From the NCBI RefSeq assembly GCF_000003605.2, contig NW_003150771.1:46757-60367 (forward strand): 13,611 nt of DNA, written 5' to 3'. The notes under the pieces are model-generated. The model did not search any database, had not been told where the DNA came from, and saw nothing but the letters and a program-made list of their open reading frames with translations. The position numbers were made by a program, and so were the translations under genes. Of this stretch, positions 7,801 through 13,611 are shown in pieces. Numbering within the stretch: position 1 is the stretch's first letter; the number at the start of each line of letters is the position of its first letter. This DNA is from Saccoglossus kowalevskii (taxonomy: Eukaryota; Hemichordata; Enteropneusta; Harrimaniidae).

Positions 7801-9276
7801 GGGATAAGGCCTGGAAAAGTCTTGGAAATCATTTGGCTCTTGAAGAATTGCTGCTAATTTCCATCGTATCGACAAATTCTGGGCTTTATGCACCAATCAG
7901 GTTTGATCAGAAAAATGTATTAAAACAAGAAAACCATCAGAGATTGAAGATCCCCACATTGAGTGGCCAGAGGTCACTGAGTGTTTTGATTGTAGGACTG
8001 TGGAGTATCAGCTACAGTAACTGGGTGTAGCTAAGAGTTGTGCACATCTGAATTGTGAATACATACATTAAACATAATACGACTGATGCATGTAATTTAT
8101 TTTCAGATTGGATTAAAAATTACCGACTGACATGCCTCATCTGATTTCAATCAAACTACATAATGCATCATGTCACACATATTAATTAACATGCATTTGT
8201 TTCAACTTTTGATTCAAAATGGCCAACTAATTTAAGTTTGTTTACTATTGAATTTGTATTTTCTAGTCTTATCCAGTCATTCTTGGTGATATAGACAATA
8301 GTGGTAATTTACAAGCACAGTTCATACATCAATTAACAGAAAGGATAAGAACCAAAGCACTTGTGCAGGTAAATATTACTTAATACTATATTTGTACCAT
8401 TAGCCTTTGCAAAATGAAAAAAAAAAATTCTGGTTAATTTTTTTCAAAAATGAAATGATTTTTTTCATAAAATAATATAAATATATTTGACACACATTTT
8501 TTGCTTGTTTCATTACCAGATGCTATTTGATTCGTAAGAATAGCTCTGAAATAATTTACACTCAAAAGTTGGTCATGTGATAAAAATAATGTATCTTTTC
8601 TGCCCACCATTCGTTTGCTGATATGACTAGCATTTGACATCACTGGGCCCTCTAACATACAGTGGTTTGTGATTTTAATGAGTCAAAAAAGAAAAATAGA
8701 AATTTCAGCAAATGAATTTGGAATTTACCAATGAAAAGCATTAATTGTTTGACTTTTCAAGTGCAAGGGGAGAATACGATTTTATTTATTTTGCAACTGC
8801 ATCTGAGCTATGAATTTATTGTCATGGTAAAGAACACAATAATTGTAAATTTTGGTAAAATATATAGTGAAATCTTGGAGAGCTGGACCATGAAGATAGC
8901 TTGCTTTGCTTGACATTACTCAAAATATTCTAAAAGGATCTAACACAATTTTTTAGGAATACAAATTAAAATATCAATTTGCCAATTGTAACTGATCCAT
9001 TAAAATGAAAGCAAAACTCTTTCTTACTTCAATACATTTAATTTCAGACACAACAAACTGCATTTTCAGTTGTACAGATGGATTGTGAATACAAAGGTCC
9101 TAGCTATACCGCTACGGTGACAACTGCCAATCCCGATTTGATTAATGAATCTGGTATAATAGTTGCACAATATCTACAAAGTATAACAAATAGTCTGTCT
9201 ATGGGATCACAAATACTATATCAGTATGGACAAGGACAGGAAATGGCCGAGGTCTCATTGACAGCCAGATATACAG
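4670..9276 (+). CDS. TOMM40: TOMM40, mitochondrial import channel Tom40, exons 1-4, partial
   Basis: The coding sequence joins 4670-4847, 7546-7709, 8267-8368 and 9048-9276. It gives 224 residues plus one base with no frame break. Tom40 is the 19-strand beta-barrel of the TOM complex in the mitochondrial outer membrane and forms the pore through which nuclear-encoded precursors enter. The visible parts in order are a Pro/Ser-rich N-terminus (residues 1-43), the conserved [11 protein letters not shown] segment and inner helix (about 45-62), then barrel strands including [35 protein letters not shown] and AQYLQSIT, all Tom40 signatures. The animal protein is about 300-360 residues, so roughly the last third lies beyond the window. 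Intron 4 is at least 4.3 kb and holds antisense transposon relics. The gene identification is very secure. Confidence 0.96.
5338..5350 (-). promoter_or_regulatory. DR1 nuclear-receptor element
   Basis: TGACCTTTGACCT is, on the minus strand, AGGTCAAAGGTCA, an exact direct repeat with one-base spacing. Such elements bind RXR heterodimers, HNF4 or COUP-TF. It lies in TOMM40 intron 1, about 0.67 kb past the start codon. A chance 13-mer is possible, so activity is unproven. Confidence 0.4.
5610..5650. repeat. Hairpin with B-box-like arms (possible SINE/tRNA relic)
   Basis: GAATCGAACTC (5610-5620) and GAGTTCAAATC (5640-5650) pair at 9 of 11 positions around a 19-base loop. The right arm on the plus strand and the left arm on the minus strand each resemble the tRNA B box (GGTTCRANNCC). 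No A box or cloverleaf was found, so this is not an intact tRNA. It may be a SINE relic or coincidence. Confidence 0.25.
6275..6544 (-). CDS. Unrecognised 89-codon ORF in TOMM40 intron 1, doubtful
   Basis: An ATG-initiated frame encodes a mixed polar/hydrophobic product starting [19 protein letters not shown] and rich in Cys (6) and Lys/Arg. I recognise no domain. Just upstream on the same strand a second frame is also open (about 6546-6680, containing [20 protein letters not shown]) and looks protein-like, one frame away. A full CRE (6420-6429) lies inside the ORF. It could be a chance ORF, a decayed retrocopy or an intronic exon of an unknown gene. Similar-length spurious frames exist elsewhere in the window, so support is weak. 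Confidence 0.15.
   Translation of the reverse strand: MNHTSKKVISGLLEECLENSIVRYANYLLTSLRCMSNHYDVITCIAIFVRFPCVCIKLKKLCRKIDIKASMTSVQKLGDTQGFVVLEKI
6420..6429. promoter_or_regulatory. CRE/ATF palindrome
   Basis: ATGACGTCAT is a perfect 10-bp palindrome containing the full cAMP-response element TGACGTCA. It sits in the CpG-richer patch of TOMM40 intron 1. In animal genomes full CREs are enriched near promoters, so this may mark an internal promoter or enhancer. That is an inference. Confidence 0.35.
7546..7709 (+). CDS. TOMM40: TOMM40 exon 2
   Basis: It completes codon 60 (Glu) and encodes residues 61-114. The acceptor is TTTTAATTCAG ending at 7545 and the donor is GAG/GTAAGT, an ideal site. The product runs from [11 protein letters not shown] through [17 protein letters not shown] to [21 protein letters not shown] and YVGTKQ are near-invariant Tom40 sequences of the first barrel strands. 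The donor is in phase 0. Confidence 0.95.
7710..8266 (+). other. TOMM40 intron 2
   Basis: This intron of 557 bp has a strong donor (GTAAGT) and a CTAG acceptor. A 65-codon plus-strand frame at 7833-8030 has no recognisable motif. I see no gene or clear repeat. Confidence 0.65.
8267..8368 (+). CDS. TOMM40: TOMM40 exon 3
   Basis: It encodes residues 115-148 (34 codons, phase 0 at both ends). The acceptor is TATTTTCTAG ending at 8266 and the donor is CAG/GTAAAT. It contains [17 protein letters not shown], matching the Tom40 GDxDNSGxLxAQ hairpin. It is too short to stand out as an ORF and was found by protein similarity and splice-phase continuity between exons 2 and 4. Confidence 0.94.
8369..9047 (+). 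other. TOMM40 intron 3
   Basis: This intron of 679 bp is AT-rich with homopolymer A/T runs near 8415-8470. Open frames at 8434-8658 (minus) and 8731-8913 (plus) show no domain or motif. I see no repeat with confidence. Confidence 0.65.
9048..9276 (+). CDS. TOMM40: TOMM40 exon 4
   Basis: It encodes residues 149-224 and the first base of the next codon. The acceptor AATTTCAG ends at 9047 and the donor is ACAG/GTACAA, phase 1. It begins [17 protein letters not shown] and contains [21 protein letters not shown] and LTARYT, matching the middle barrel strands of Tom40. The next exon, expected to start near an NNW-like motif, was not found before 13611. Confidence 0.94.
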
Positions 9277-9604
9277 GTACAATTTTCTTTTCCTTTATAT
9301 CCTGAGTTGCATTGTTTTAACTTTTAAGATGATTACATTGTTCTCCTTATGCAAATTTGGCACTAGGAAATGTTTTCATCCCAAAATCCATATTAAATTA
9401 GATGTTAGATGTAGACAACCATAAAAACTTAACATGCACACATATAATCAATGAGTCGAGTGCCCAAAATTAAATACTCAAAAAAAATTAAATAGGGTGG
9501 CTTGTTGAGTTTTAAAATCAGACATTAAGTATTATCAAAAAGTTGAAAGACCCAAAAGGTAAATCACACACTGGCATTGGAATATTTGTAAAAGTTGAGC
9601 CACT
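9277..9604 (+). other. Start of TOMM40 intron 4
   Basis: Intron 4 starts here and does not close within the window. These about 330 bp show nothing recognisable. Beyond 9605 the intron is filled with DNA-transposon relics. Confidence 0.6.
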
Positions 9605-9712
9605 TATGTAGCGTAAAAGTCCTAATATAAACCATGGTTTATATTACAATAATGTATCGATTTAAAATTGGGGTCAAAAGCTCAAGTTCGGGGTGCGGTT
9701 TATATGCGTACA
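9605..9712. repeat. Transposon end with a 24-bp perfect palindrome
   Basis: The exact palindrome 9623-9646 (arms TAATATAAACCA and TGGTTTATATTA) is followed by a third related arm, GCGGTTTATATGCG, at about 9695-9708. The layout, short AT-rich leader then a self-complementary stem, matches the ends at 10058 and 13099. It probably marks the 3' terminus (with respect to the minus-strand transposase) of relic 2. Confidence 0.5.
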
Positions 9713-9954
9713 TATTGCAATCACTAAATGGGCATGGTAATTTTTTCCCACAACACCTGCACAAAACAGACAATACATCGTACAATCTCTTGAATATAGG
9801 GTCACTCTAACTTAGGCGTCAGGGAATAGTGAAAGGCTTTACTTTAGTTCTAAAATTGGCATCAGTCAATCAAAAAAACTGTTCACATTAAAGAAAGAAA
9901 TTACTCAGTTTATTCAATGTAATATGCATTTATTTAACAGAAAGTATATTCTAA

Positions 9955-10045
9955 CAGAAGTTTCAAATAAAAACAAACACGAATGCATTGCTTCGTAGCA
10001 AATGAGCATGGTACAGGAGCGCAATCCGGCCATGCTGCGGTTCAC
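9955..10045. repeat. Dispersed repeat, copy A (partner 13402-13490)
   Basis: Both copies share AACAGAA, AAACAAACAC, GTAGCAAATG or GTAGTCAATGA, CATGGTA or CACGGTA, and ATCCGGCCATGCTGC or ATCCGGTCATGCTGC, in the same order and orientation with small indels. They lie about 350 and 303 bp after the hairpin ends at 9605 and 13099, so each looks like the same subterminal part of a related transposon copy. Confidence 0.6.
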
Positions 10046-10057
10046 AAGTGAATAACT

Positions 10058-10140
10058 TAATGTACTTTCCGGAGTAAAAGCCCAGAGGCCTGAACATGTA
10101 AAATCGGGAAAAGTAAGGAGTGGGCTTATACTCGAGGACC
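10058..10140. repeat. Hairpin-type transposon end
   Basis: A TAATGTACTTTCC leader is followed by GGAGTAAAAGCCCA (10071-10084), and TGGGCTTATACTCG (10121-10134) pairs with it at about 12 of 14 positions. It has the same architecture as the ends at 9605 and 13099 with a different stem. It may be an inserted MITE or a solo end inside relic 2. A 104-codon minus-strand frame here (GTG start) is a by-product of these repeats. Confidence 0.45.
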
Positions 10141-10607
10141 ACCTCAGAAAAGTTGAAGATTTTTCGTTTTACATGTAACCATGTAACCATGTCACTCATG
10201 TTATAATGCAACTCATTTATACGATACTGGTATTCATTTCTTAGTTTTTCAACCACAAAAAGGCGAGTTGGCAACACATTACGAGGAAACTAGATTAAAA
10301 TTTCAACACATGTACAGAAAATAGACTGAGATATTGTAGAAAATAAAGATTTATTACTCATGTAAACATGTTACATAAACTACAATATAAATAGAAAAAA
10401 CAGACTTGTAAACAATTCCTGCACGACAACAACGTCGGCATGAGAGAAAAAACGTTTGATTGTATAATTTATTAATTTATTCACGCCCCCTGCTTCGGAG
10501 ACGAGACTACTAAAGGGAAACAAAGAACAATCACGGTGTTTAACGAACAGATAAAATCGTACATACCGGTATAAAATTGTATTGAAGTAAATAATAAAAG
10601 TTGCTTT

Positions 10608-11144
10608 CTACAGCTGGCGAGAAAAGCTTCTCAGGTCTTTGCTTGGGTGCTCATATTCGTTGATGTCAAATCCTTTGAAGTTCAAATCCCCGTCATCATC
10701 GTTTTCTCCCTTGTCGTCGATTAGCAATCCAACGGCTTCGTTATGAAGTACTTTAACATCTTTGTGTGCGATTTTCTTGTAAATCATATCATCCTGTGAG
10801 CCATCTGGATTATTGGCGATCGCAGTGACCAGGACAATTTTATTTTCATATCCGTGGAAACAGAATCCCAAGCACGGCTGACCCAGTTGAGAACGTCTTG
10901 CCTTGACGGCTGTTTTGGATTGTCCTTTGTAGTACGCTTGTCTTTCTTCATGTACGCGATCCATTCCCATCACAGGTGGTCTTTGAATGGTTTGTTCACA
11001 CTCACGTTTATTGGCTGAACAATGGACGTACAACCAGCTGGAATAAAAACCAAATCCGTGCTGCCGATCTCGCCTGGGCTGTCATATGTTGCCTTGCCTT
11101 GTCCAACACCAACAAAATTCTTTGTCGCTCTCATCATCATAGTT
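10608..11144 (-). pseudogene. Relic 2: C-terminal half of a pogo/Tigger-type transposase
   Basis: It reads, across three frames, the second catalytic-Asp region (LLVLDKARQHM; Asp codon at 11101-11103), STDLVFIPAGCTS, QPINVSVNKPFKDHL, a TGA at 10970-10972, WEWIAYM, RQDVLNWVSRAWDS and, after a frameshift in an A-rich stretch near 10850, LVTAIANNPDGSQDDMI and an acidic tail ending in RSFSRQL. This order is that of the DDE domain and C-terminus of pogo/Tigger transposases (POGK- and JRK-like relatives). At least two frameshifts and one stop make it non-functional. The family's third catalytic Asp (QPLD or QPMD) is Asn here. The N-terminal half is missing. Confidence 0.8.
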
Positions 11145-11154
11145 AAAAAAAAAA

Positions 11155-12517
11155 CGTTAATGATTTCCTGGTATGAAGGAGATCTTTCTCCGTCGCTGTC
11201 AACAGATTCGTCACTGCTGGAATCAGAATCGTCTGCTACTGGCACTTCGTCTTCATGTATATCAACATCTAAATTCACAGCAACAGACTGCTCGATATCT
11301 TCTTGCAATGTTTCATTTCTGTAGCGACTGTCCTCGGTGCCGTCTAGTGCATTTGTCACGAGAAATGATTTCTTCACCATCTTTGGATTTGCTTGAAGTT
11401 TTCACCATGCTTTGACGACCCAGTCGACAATTTCTTGTTTTGAAGCAGTTTTAGGTCGCTGACCTGCATCAATACTACTAACCTGACGTTCAATGTATTT
11501 CATCCACTCATCCTTTAGATATTGTTTAAATGGTTTGTTACGTTTGTTTTGAAGTTTGGAAGTGCAGCCGCCATGAATTATTGATTGGCGTGTTTTAGTA
11601 TATTTAAACCAAACTTTTTCCAGCCATTTCTTCATGATTTGGGTGTCACACCAGCCCTTTCTCTGTACATCCACTAACACGCCACTAGGTGCAGAGAGGT
11701 TTAATTTGTAAACACCTTTAAATATTATCATCATTGGAAGCACTTCACCGTTACCAGTGACGGTCAAAATAACAGTGAGGTGTCACTTTTCTGCCCCTGT
11801 CGACCTCACGAAGACACTTTTCTCGCCTTTCTTATTCAGTGTTGTAGTTGGAAGAATGTCAAAGTACATAGGTGTTTCGTCCATATTACCAATTAAACTT
11901 AAATCGAAGTTGTACTTCTGCCGTTGGTTGACGATAAATTCATGAAACGCTGTGATCTTTTCATATGAATCCTTGGATAGGCGCTGTGCTATGGAGGTAC
12001 GTCGCCAAATTACAAACAAATGACGCCCACAAAACTTCTTTTCCCATCTAGTTGATGCTTTAAATTGAGGATTTTGTTTAATAAGTTCTTTTGCTTTCTA
12101 GCATACTAGTTGAGTTGTAACGGGGACCTGATTGTAACGTAATTTCAAAATAAACTGCACCAATTCATCGTTCATCTCAGCAGGATAAGACAGCTTTTTA
12201 CCGGCACCGGGTTTATTGCCATATTTTGAAACTCGCTGGACACTAAGTTGGTTGTTTTGGTCTTCCTTCATCCACCTGTGTATGTTTCTTTAGTGAATAC
12301 CATACTTCCTTGCAGTGACTCTCTGCCCGCGTTGTTTTGCATAAGCCACGATTGTCGCTTTCTGATTCCGGGTGTACTTTCTGACTTTCGGGGTTTCTTT
12401 GCTGGACTTGGTCGAACTTTCATCGATCGGTGGGTTGAAGTCTTTTTCACCAAGGTTGGTCCTTGGCAGTTCATCTCTTCTGTTGTCAAAAATGGAAAAT
12501 AGCTTTTTCGAAAACAA
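11155..12517 (-). pseudogene. Relic 1: pogo/Tigger-type transposase, N-terminal domains and C-terminal tail
   Basis: One reading frame (codons ending at coordinates with remainder 2 modulo 3) runs the whole way with four in-frame stops: TAA 12290-12292, TAG 12098-12100, TGA 11783-11785 and TGA 11402-11404. In order it shows a psq/CENP-B-type helix-turn-helix (RKYTRNQKATIVAYAKQRG, then ARKYGIH, RNIHRWMKED), the Tc5-type second DNA-binding half (NPQFKAST, RWEKKFCGRH, RRTSIAQRL), the first catalytic Asp in IGNMDETPMYFD (11879-11881), and the DDE strand TVTGNGEVLPMMIIFKG to KGWCDTQIMKKWLEKVWFKY. It then jumps to HGGCTSKLQ and NKPFKQYLKDEW, so the segment with the second and third catalytic Asp is deleted. 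An acidic tail with DSDSSSDESVDSDGE ends it. No ATG start is seen; the frame opens after a TAA. Transposition activity is lost. Confidence 0.85.
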
Positions 12518-12662
12518 TTAAGTTATTCACTTGTGTAAAACTCATTTGCCACTAAGAATGCATTCGTTTTTGTTTTTAGAATATACTTTTCGTTATCAAC
12601 AAAATTAAGAAAATAAATACATATTACATTAAATATACTGAGTATTTTTTTGTTATCATGTG

Positions 12663-13080
12663 AACAGTTTTTTTTTTAGTCCCTGTTCAGGTGCAGTCCG
12701 AAAACGGGGACTTATGTTTTGACCTTCGAGTTTTCGTCTGTGTGCGTTTGGACCTGTATCTTAGAAATGCCTGAACCTGTATATTAGAAATGCCTGGACC
12801 AATCACAATCAAACTTTACACGTACATCATATTATACATTTTACATCAATTTGTTTCACGATCTAATTCGAGATGGCCAAATGGGCGGCCATTTTTGTGC
12901 TAAAAAATCATCAAAATCAAGCATTTCTCAGCAGTTTACAGATGGATTTTGTTCAAACTTGGTATATACGTTGGACATTATAGGACCTTGATGCACATCA
13001 TTTTGTTTTTCGGATAAGATTCAAAATGGACAACTGGCGGCCATTTTGTTTTTATGAATGTGGTTCTATTGCCATATCTG
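12663..13080. repeat. Satellite-like block with GGCGGCCAT units
   Basis: It starts after an AGTCCCTGTTCAGG / GGGGACTTATGTTTTGACC stretch. Two diverged units about 153 bp apart carry ATGGNCAANTGGCGGCCATTTT (12873-12895 and 13026-13049), each preceded by TCAAACTT about 70-90 bp upstream. Repeats with such GGCGGCCAT motifs are common in marine invertebrates. No ORF is present. Confidence 0.5.
12752..12797. repeat. 23-bp tandem repeat, two copies
   Basis: ACCTGTAT(C/A)TTAGAAATGCCTG occurs twice in direct contact (12752-12774, 12775-12797) with two differences. It lies at the left part of the satellite-like block. Confidence 0.8.
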
Positions 13081-13098
13081 ACTTGCTTTGACTGATTA

Positions 13099-13611
13099 CC
13101 GTATTTGTCTTCAATTAGGCGCCACTTTGTTACACTTTCATGTCATGGTGGCGCTTATTTGTGGTTAAATTTGAGCTTATTTCAAGCACTTCAAGTTCTA
13201 GTACCGGTAATTGTGTTACAAGCCATTGTTTTTGCTCCATTCTGGTGATAGATTATTGACAATATTTTACATTACAGTCTGATGCTTAGTCACTGTAGCC
13301 TTTATTTTAAATACTGAGTAAATGACCCGTTTCAGACAGTTTAGAAAGTTATACAAAAAATATCATTCTTTAGAAAACATTCACAGTTTGTCGTACAATC
13401 AACAGAAAAATAAAACAAACACAATTTCAACGCTTAGTAGTCAATGATCACGGTAGCAAAATCCGGTCATGCTGCATTCCACGGTTACGATTATTACTCA
13501 GTAGTAGTTATAATAACGTACAAAAAATAAAATGCAAGTAAAAATTCAACTTAATTTCATCGTAAGCGAATGATTCTGGTCGCATGTAAACGCTCGGCGC
13601 GATTCGATGTC
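13099..13611. mobile_element. End of a third pogo/Tigger-like element, runs off the window
   Basis: It opens with ACCGTATTTGTCTTC and a hairpin, AATTAGGCGCCAC (13113-13125) with GTGGCGCTTATTT (13148-13160). About 300 bp later it carries the repeat (13402-13490) homologous to 9955-10045, in the same orientation. I infer the terminal about 0.5 kb of another copy. The last about 120 bp (13491-13611) show no transposase codons yet, so its coding part, if any, would lie further right. Confidence 0.5.
13402..13490. repeat. Dispersed repeat, copy B (partner 9955-10045)
   Basis: It shares CAACAGAAAAATAAAACA, AGTAGTCAATGATCACGG and ATCCGGTCATGCTGC with copy A, in order. Differences and small gaps show that the two copies are old or belong to sister subfamilies. 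Confidence 0.6.

Noticed and set aside
9963-10277. 104-codon minus-strand ORF
   Set aside because: It starts at GTG, spans the hairpin end at 10058-10140 and the dispersed repeat, and shows no known motif. It is best explained as open by chance within transposon non-coding DNA.
11022-11415. Plus-strand ORFs of 100 and 80 codons
   Set aside because: They are antisense shadows of the transposase tail; the Ser-rich product mirrors the acidic minus-strand coding.
12248-12502. Plus-strand 84-codon ORF
   Set aside because: It is the antisense of the transposase helix-turn-helix region, where the minus strand gives clear family motifs.
11155-12517. Domesticated, functional pogo-derived gene
   Set aside because: Four in-frame stops, no ATG start and the missing catalytic core argue for a dead transposon rather than a host gene. 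Introns removing the stops were considered, but the family motifs continue directly across each stop.
9277-13611. Remaining TOMM40 exons
   Set aside because: I searched for the expected barrel strands after LTARYT and found no matching codons with an AG acceptor, so they are taken to lie beyond the window.
1-13611. CRISPR arrays, rRNA, intact tRNA genes, LTR pairs
   Set aside because: No regularly spaced repeats, no rRNA-like sequence, no cloverleaf and no long direct terminal repeats were seen.

Overview
This is a metazoan nuclear window: AT-rich, intron-rich, with standard GT/AG splice sites and no bacterial gene organisation. The protein exons and the repeats (MITEs with CTGTAAA ends, pogo/Tigger-like relics, GGCGGCCAT satellite-like DNA) suggest a marine invertebrate, perhaps a mollusc or other lophotrochozoan. 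I cannot name the species.

Two conserved housekeeping genes sit head to head. On the minus strand, four exons (1104-1190, 2996-3157, 3761-3922, 4036-4149) encode the first 175 residues of ZPR1, a zinc-finger protein; the rest lies beyond the left edge. On the plus strand, four exons (4670-4847, 7546-7709, 8267-8368, 9048-9276) encode the first 224 residues of TOMM40, the channel of the mitochondrial outer-membrane translocase; the rest lies beyond the right edge. All eight exons join in frame. The two start codons are 520 bp apart, and that gap looks like a shared bidirectional promoter. It holds an ETS/GABP-like site, two CACGTG E-boxes, three CCAAT boxes and an NRF-1-like core. This set fits a gene for mitochondrial protein import paired with a gene linked to translation-factor biogenesis and growth.

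The ZPR1 introns and the left flank carry a LINE 3' end (about 93-352) and several palindromic MITEs or MITE fragments (397-610, 717-927, 1887-1926, 2018-2224, 3544-3595). TOMM40 intron 1 (4848-7545) has no recognised gene. It contains an exact DR1 nuclear-receptor element, a full CRE palindrome and an unexplained 89-codon minus-strand ORF in a CpG-richer patch.

TOMM40 intron 4 (from 9277 to at least the window end) is filled with antisense transposon debris. Two related pogo/Tigger-type transposase relics lie head to tail on the minus strand. Relic 1 (about 11155-12517) has the CENP-B-type DNA-binding region and the first catalytic Asp, then an in-frame deletion of the catalytic core. Relic 2 (about 10608-11144) is a C-terminal half with frameshifts. 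Three hairpin-type element ends (about 9605, 10058 and 13099) and a duplicated stretch of about 90 bp (9955-10045 and 13402-13490) suggest that a third copy continues past the right edge. A satellite-like block (12663-13080) lies between the relics and that copy.

I see no obviously new gene system. The most unusual observations are the hairpin ends whose stems differ in sequence but still pair, the transposase relics whose five non-terminal in-frame stops each fit one C-to-T change, and the compact divergent TOMM40/ZPR1 promoter.
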